Positions 5,527-5,703 of a stretch of DNA of 5,703 nt are shown here, piece after piece (positions within the stretch are counted from its first letter, which is position 1; each line of letters begins with the position of its first letter). A program made the position numbers and the translations under genes. Below the pieces are notes generated by a model. The model made no database searches, was not told where the DNA came from, and worked only from the letters and a program-made list of their open reading frames with translations. Origin of the DNA: Oscillospiraceae bacterium (GTDB taxonomy: Bacteria > Bacillota > Clostridia > Oscillospirales > Acutalibacteraceae); contig JAQVYP010000117.1 of assembly GCA_029004655.1 (NCBI GenBank), positions 1-5,703 of the forward strand, given 5' to 3'.

Positions 5527-5703
5527 ACATATTATATTATGAATAAACAAAGCAGTAAATATTTAGATATATATTGTAATGGTACAGAAAACAGATCAAA
5601 AGTTCAGCAATATTATTTTATTAATGGTTGTCTTACTGAACAATGGAAGGTCACATACGTAGGAAATGGCGATTATCGATTACAAGTAATGCATGCGAAT
5701 AAT
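5527..5703 (+). repeat. Lectin repeat unit 3 (partial, 59 codons)
   Basis: This unit starts TYYIMNKQSSKYLDIY and runs through CLTEQW to VMHANN, where the window ends. It has no stops so far. Its last 55 bases are identical to 5193-5247 of unit 2. Confidence 0.8.

Larger units (their letters stand above)
4876..5703 (+). pseudogene. Rhs gene continuation: ricin-B lectin units 1 (end), 2 and 3 (cut by window edge)
   Basis: The frame used from 4276 stays open after the TAG, apart from one TGA at 5464-5466. It encodes the third lobe of lectin unit 1 (ending DDEYWYFEEV), all of unit 2 and the first part of unit 3. Lobe ends keep aromatic signatures EQW, EQLW and ERWYFEE, consistent with the QxW-type core of beta-trefoil lectins, which usually bind sugars. 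The TGA replaces the AGA (Arg) found at the equivalent point of unit 1 (5008-5010, SNRDDE). The ATG at 5233 lies in mid-domain with no ribosome binding site, so a separate small gene there is unlikely. The array continues past the window end. Confidence 0.75.

Overview
The window is a mobile-element-rich accessory segment, most likely from a low-GC Firmicute of the Clostridia. That guess rests on the Rhs core signature NLYNYCASNPV..YSDPS, AGGAGG-type ribosome binding sites and the AT-rich host-side sequence. No species can be named from the sequence.

Left part (1 to about 1932, minus strand): most of an IS21-family insertion sequence. It has the start of istB (cut by the window edge), a full-length istA overlapping istB by ATGA, and the istA-proximal terminus. 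That terminus carries four head-to-tail motifs at 22-bp spacing, the usual arrangement of IstA binding sites in this family. Centre (about 1933-3620): a complete IS1182-family element with a full transposase on the minus strand and perfect 16-19 bp terminal inverted repeats. It abuts the IS21 terminus with essentially no spacer. Right part (3624-5703, plus strand): the 3' remnant of an Rhs/YD-repeat gene. It starts immediately after the IS1182 end, keeps only the end of the Rhs core, and continues into a hydrophobic pre-toxin-like linker and a long helical segment. After a frameshift come a bacterial Ig-like domain and at least three tandem ricin-B-type beta-trefoil units of about 152 residues, the last cut by the window edge.

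The Rhs gene is dead in this copy. Its 5' part is missing at the IS junction, the frame shifts between 4255 and 4394, and two in-frame stops (TAG 4873, TGA 5464) fall where the paralogous repeat units have Trp and Arg codons. Reading through these lesions recovers an unusual architecture: an Rhs core followed by an Ig-like domain and a lectin array instead of a compact toxin.

The most notable structure not explained by the genes is a 25-bp stem in the leader of the IS1182 transposase. Its 3' arm contains the ribosome binding site and ends one base before the ATG. Its 5' arm lies largely upstream of the predicted transcription start, and a TATAAT box overlaps its inner end. All five non-Watson-Crick positions are G-U in the transposase-sense RNA. 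This fits a device that blocks transposase translation from read-through transcripts but not from the element's own promoter.
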